Positions 59,530 through 64,000 of a stretch of 64,000 nt of DNA are shown here, piece by piece. The stretch lies in the NCBI RefSeq assembly GCF_051020975.1, contig NC_135036.1, forward strand, positions 6,510,001 to 6,574,000. Direction: 5' to 3'. Origin of the DNA: Osmia lignaria lignaria. Taxonomy: Eukaryota > Arthropoda > Insecta > Hymenoptera > Megachilidae. Both the position numbers and the translations under genes were made by a program. Numbering within the stretch: the first letter of the stretch is position 1; each line of letters begins with the position of its first letter. Under the pieces are notes generated by a model. It saw only the letters and a list, made by a program, of their open reading frames with translations, did no database searches and was not told where the DNA came from.

Positions 59530-61459
59530 TCAATAATAACCAGAATATATGCTAGGATGTCCAGGTACATAATTACTACTTCGGTACCTTCTTAACAAAG
59601 GATTATCACTATAGCTGTTACCACTGAAACTACCATGTAAATTAGACATTGAAGAATAGCCAACAGGAGAGCCATTGGAATAGCTCATATAACTCGGTTT
59701 GCTTTTATGAATTCCAATGATTTTATTAATATAAGATGGTCCTGCAACATAAGCTTGGCTACCATAACTGCTTGGTCTGGTTTCTTTGAACGGTACCAGT
59801 TTTCCACTGCCTTTACCATAATGGCTGAACAAGTAATCAACATCTTGATCTTTGGAAAGATAATTCAAACCTCCACCAGGAGTATATTCACCCATGTACT
59901 TGTTATATTTACTATATTTTCCTGAACCGTAAGGACCAGAGCTTCCTCTCATACCACTGAAGGGGCTGTGCGCAGAGCTTGATACATATACAGGTGATCC
60001 CATGGCTCCATGATTTCCTCTTACATAACGTGTGTCAGAGTGGAATGGATATATGTCATTCACGTATTTACTACCTCCGCCCATTCCAAACATACCATCC
60101 TTTTGTTGGCTATAGGAATAATCATGACTAGGGCTATTGAAAGAGCTCGAAGGCTCTCTATGGAAGACTTGATCACCATCCATGTATCCTCTCTGTGAAG
60201 TGTGACCTCTAAAGGAATCACCAGAGTACTCTTTGAAGGAGGAACCCTCAGAACCTAATTCAGAGTAACCAACTGTACTAGAAGCACCAGGAAGACTATC
60301 AGCAAATCTCATGAAGGCAGAAGTCTTTGGCTTGCTGGAGAATTGATTGAAATCCGAACTCGCCTGATCGGTGCCCTGAGTATAACTCTCAAAATTTGAA
60401 TCACCATTAACGCTGCTGCTGGTGTATGTCTCGTAATTGGACTGAGCTGGATTGCTAACGAGATAGGGGCTGCTAGCAAGATTGTCTCGAGTGCTACCAG
60501 AGTACTCTGAGTAGCCAGTATTATGGGAAGTTGGAGAAAACGCGTAAGAGTTGCTTCTTAAACTTTCTTCGAGATTTCCTTGGTTCCTGCTGGTGGTCAA
60601 TGAGTGTCCATTATTCCCTCCACTGTAAAAGTCTGCAGTTTCTCTGTGACCTTCTTTGCCTGCTATATAGGCCCCATTGATGATGTTGCTATTATATTCG
60701 TATCCATTGTTATCCCCGGTAATGGAGTAGCCTACAATGAATTGAATGAAGAACAATGGACATACATTATTTTAACAATGGACCAATAATTATTTTGTTT
60801 GATTATAAGATAAAAGAATTATAAAAAATAATTTATTAAAGCAGGGAAGGAAGTATTAGACTTCATAAAAACACACAATTATTTTCTAACAACTTTTACA
60901 GAAGAAATGCAATTACTATACGTACTGGTAACTGGAGGTTCCGCTCGTGCTAGTAGGACGCAGCAGAGGATTACCGCGCTCTATAAGTAGAACAGTTTCA
61001 CCATAAATGAATAATCACGATGCGATGGAAGATAATCTATCCAGTTAAATCACGAAACATTATCACGCTAATTAAGAGTTAACTGAACTGTGACACTACA
61101 AAGCGTTAATAATAAGGATTTAATGCTCTGAGAACCGACGTTTCTTCTACAAATACTTGGTAGTAATTAGACCTTGATTTCACTCAAGATTTTTCTCAAG
61201 ATCCTTTGTGATCCAAATTAAATTCGGTATTTTATTATAATGCTATTAATTTTACTATTTTTCTGAAGAAAAAATTAATGTATTTAATCTTTACTATGTT
61301 TTATTGCAGTGAATAGAATGGAAGTGAAAAACACCCTCTTCAATGAAGGATATTTAAACTTATGACAAATGAATGATAAGAATTATCAGAAATGTATGAA
61401 ATGTGTTTTAAAAAGAGCGAATGTTGATGATTACTCACGAGTGAAATGATTCTCCCCAT
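59530..61459 (-). CDS. Secreted Gly/Ser/Tyr-rich protein, Cys- and Trp-free when mature (3 exons)
   Basis: Not recognised by name. Exons on the minus strand: 61459-61439 (MGRIISL), 60980-60926 and 60731-59530; donors GTGAGT and GTACGT; phases 0 and 1; 425 residues. Exons 1-2 together make a clear signal peptide (MGRIISLSAVILCCVLLARA, likely cut after Ala20), which is the evidence for the small upstream exons. The mature part is low-complexity, rich in Ser, Gly, Tyr and Asn, with no Cys or Trp, patches such as DYSYSQQ and YGSGKYSKYNKY, and it ends IYSGYY. No transmembrane segment or catalytic motif. This composition is typical of extracellular structural proteins (cuticle, silk, egg coat) where Tyr may be cross-linked; that function is inference. 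It converges on ARMC9 (169 bp between stops) and has an upstream TATA box. Confidence 0.85.
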
Positions 61460-63837
61460 GATAAGGGTGGGCCGATTTCAATTGGATTATATTTAACGAC
61501 CCCAATGTCTTCTCAATCAAATTGAAACTACACACATACTGGCACGTGAATCGGCTCCTTACTGTTTTATACTCCTAGGAATCCCTCCTCGCTCACAAAA
61601 AGGTAAAAGCGATCTTGATGTGCACATACTGATAGGACATTGGTTGGTACCCGACCATACAGAGCAGGGAGAAAGAGTCAACCTGATTTAACTCTTCACT
61701 TTTACGGGGAAAGCAATGGGTCAGTGTGACTGACTATTCAGTGAACTATAAGTAGCATGACCTACCTAGCGTAATTAGACTTTTTAATCCATGTAGAAAA
61801 GTATCCCTTTCACGGTACCTTTAAATGGCTGCTTGGAACGTAATACTGGCATTGTTATTACGTGTACAAAGTCTTCCATGTAATCAAAGAAACAGAAGAA
61901 AATTGTAATAAATACTAAACAAAGTTTAATTTAAATTTAACTTATATTTTTGGTAATAATAAATGTTACAGTAGCTTTAAAAATACATTGGGTTTCTTGT
62001 TACAAAAAGCCATAAAGATTGTAATTTAATGACAATAGTCTCCCTGACTCTAATATGTGTTATTATAAAAACTGTAGCATATATTTTCGCAATTGTATGT
62101 TATTTATAAACCATCCGTTTCATACACGAGTGAACTCTCAGTTAAGACTTCTTTTATTTTAATTAGCTCGCTCGAAGGATTCCACTGTACTCAGTACGAC
62201 GCAGGCTTTCGTAAAAATGCTGTCCCGATTTCTATGCATTACCATTGCCAAGGTTAACATATATTTGTTACGGTGGATGAATAACTTTCCTTTGGCGAGG
62301 CTCGAGAGAGGAGGAAGAGCAATGTTACGTTTGCGTCCAGATTCAGAATATAATAATAATCTTGAAGAACGATAAATCGAGTATGTCTGCTCATTATCAT
62401 ACAAAATCACTGTTTATTTCGTATTTTTGTTCATTGAACTTTCACCTTTTTCAGGATTTTCTTGGAGTAAGAATGAAACAAGTATCTTAAGAATTTTTAA
62501 GAAATTTAATCAACGCGTTAAACTTGAACCGACTGATTGATGAGTCACAGGCTAATTCATACAAACTGATGGAAAATATGCGTCGCGTTGAATATGTTAA
62601 TTACAATACTTGAACAATATATGTTCACATGATGTAAGTACATTAGCAACATGAATAAAACATTGCTTTAATAACTAGCGCTCTTAATCCCGTTTAATAG
62701 ACACGTTTATGGAGTTAAATAATCATTACATAAAGTCATTGTTTCAGGGCCTTTTAACTGTACGGTGCAAGCACGCGATCTTCTCATTTTGATCAAAGGA
62801 GTCCTGAGAAACTGCTCGAGGATGGACGTGCTTCTATTTTAAAGCATGGATGTAGAAAATGCCCGGGAATATCTCTATACAGGGATCGAAATTCTTAAAC
62901 ATCGGTACGAGTACCTTGGTCGGTTTACATCCCGCATAAAACGCATGGGTTTCTTGAATACCAATTGCTTTCCTTCGAAAGAAAGTTTCTCGAGGCTCCC
63001 TTAAGCACTTCGACGGATCTTTTGGGTAAAATTGAATTCCACTATTATTTAAACAGATTTAATATTTTCCTTTTTCCTTAGGTTTACAAAAGATATCCAA
63101 ATTGTTCTCTGTAAATTGCATCCATCAATGAAATTGTAGAAGTATAACTTCATAAGTTAATTTATTTCAAAATACAATGATCCAGATGTTATTAGATACA
63201 TCATATGTGGATAACGAACGTGTAGGGACGATCGCACGCTGTGTTCTGACACGAAAACCGGAATGACACCGCTGCATCCTTGTCATTATCTTCTGCAATG
63301 CTTTCTACTTTCCGTGCGCACACGTACTCATTGAAACGTGTGTTGGTAGTGCAGTTGAATCGGCTGAATTCCTATACGTAAATGATAAAGATCTAGGATA
63401 CTTTTAATAGAACATTATTTATTTTGTTCTATATTAAAATGCGAACCGTGCTTCTCTAATACATCATTAAGTAGTTGTCGAATGGTAAAAGTTGTATGCC
63501 CGTAACAATGCAAAGCATTAGTATACCACGAAGAAAGTAAAATGAAAATGGAAAGTGGACGCTATACTAATCCTAAGTAGACGCTTCTTTGATGTTGCAT
63601 ATCAAACATTTTGCATTCTGTGAAGTACGCTAAACATACGTGCGACGTTCTGCATCATTAATAGTTACTTCTCTGCCAATGTCAGTTCATGTTAGAAATT
63701 CTAAGCTAACGATAAAAAGGATTAGAAGTATTTTATGTATTAAAGAAATTAGATATTAATAATTCGTATCATTATTCAAATGAATAACTTGAATTTAATT
63801 GTTTTTGCTTAATTTTTATTTTACATCTTATTTTCAG
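61460..63837. other. Intergenic region to the window edge
   Basis: Apart from the TATA promoter at its left edge I see no gene. It is AT-rich with a few short GC-richer patches (62280-62340, 62750-62830, 63200-63340). An 83-codon reverse frame at 62159-62410 has no family resemblance or splice partner. No repeat longer than a few units was noticed. Confidence 0.55.
61565..61571 (-). promoter_or_regulatory. TATA box of the secreted Gly/Ser/Tyr-rich protein gene
   Basis: On the minus strand GGAGTATAAAACAG, 106 bp before the start codon. A CACGTG E-box lies at 61543-61548, between the TATA box and the ATG. A start of transcription about 30 bp downstream would give a leader of roughly 75 bp. TATA-driven promoters suit tissue-restricted, strongly expressed genes. 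Confidence 0.6.
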
Positions 63838-63844
63838 TCCGACG

Positions 63845-64000
63845 ATGAATAATAAAGCTTGTGAAAAGAATGCAGCATGTTTGTGTAAAGAAGGGCTAAT
63901 AAGATACGCTACCAGATGCATTAACATTACACTTTCAAGGCGAGATAGATTTCTGGCGCGAAAGTGGAAAAGGTATGTGGTAATACCAGTTGATGCGATA
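63845..64000 (+). CDS. Possible first coding exon of an unrecognised gene (partial)
   Basis: A strong acceptor, TTACATCTTATTTTCAG|TCC (exon from 63838), is followed by ATG at 63845 and 42 open codons with an ordered Cys/Lys/Arg-rich sequence (MNNKACEKNAACLCKEG... FLARKWK). Next comes a strong donor, AAAAG|GTATGT, at 63973 in phase 2. Acceptor, ATG, open frame and donor at exon-like spacing suggest a coding exon after a 5'-UTR intron. The rest lies outside the window. The protein is not recognised; chance cannot be excluded for so short a frame. Confidence 0.45.
   Translation, partial: MNNKACEKNAACLCKEGLIRYATRCINITLSRRDRFLARKWKRYVVIPVDAI

Overview
This is eukaryotic nuclear DNA, most likely from an insect and probably a hymenopteran. 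Genes are interrupted by introns with GT..AG borders, the DNA is AT-rich with GC-richer patches, and all four recognised genes match conserved animal proteins. Species and order are inference; no rRNA, tRNA, CRISPR array or bacterial feature was seen.

Layout. About 1-16,860 is a gene-free flank with small tandem arrays, a duplicated ~450-bp segment and short TTAA-flanked elements. About 16,861-42,423 holds one large + strand gene, the NK6-class homeobox gene HGTX/Nkx6. It has four coding exons (17,778-18,516; 23,844-23,954; 28,253-28,461; 42,226-42,423), and the homeodomain is split between exons 3 and 4 by a 13.8-kb intron. The leader carries several upstream ORFs, one overlapping the main start codon. 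About 42,424-52,183 is a second gene-poor stretch with an hAT-type MITE, a mariner-type MITE and TTAA MITEs.

From 52,184 the organisation changes to a compact block of short-intron genes: THOC7 (+, mRNA export), ALKBH6 (-, Fe(II)/2-oxoglutarate dioxygenase), ARMC9 (+, LisH/armadillo ciliary basal-body protein) and an unrecognised secreted Gly/Ser/Tyr-rich protein (-). THOC7/ALKBH6 and ARMC9/secreted protein are convergent with gaps of 95 and 169 bp. ALKBH6/ARMC9 are divergent across a 556-bp shared interval. A possible first coding exon of another + strand gene begins at 63,845 and leaves the window.

The genes do not form one pathway: a developmental regulator in a large regulatory domain sits beside housekeeping and ciliary genes. 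The most distinctive material is (i) a family of short TTAA-flanked elements, three copies of which lie next to the last HGTX exon, (ii) a perfect 28-bp inverted repeat just upstream of THOC7, (iii) the cysteine- and tryptophan-free secreted protein with its own TATA box, and (iv) many short tandem arrays, most with ~100-175-bp units. Exon borders were read by eye from splice signals, frame continuity and remembered family sequence; no alignment or transcript data were available.
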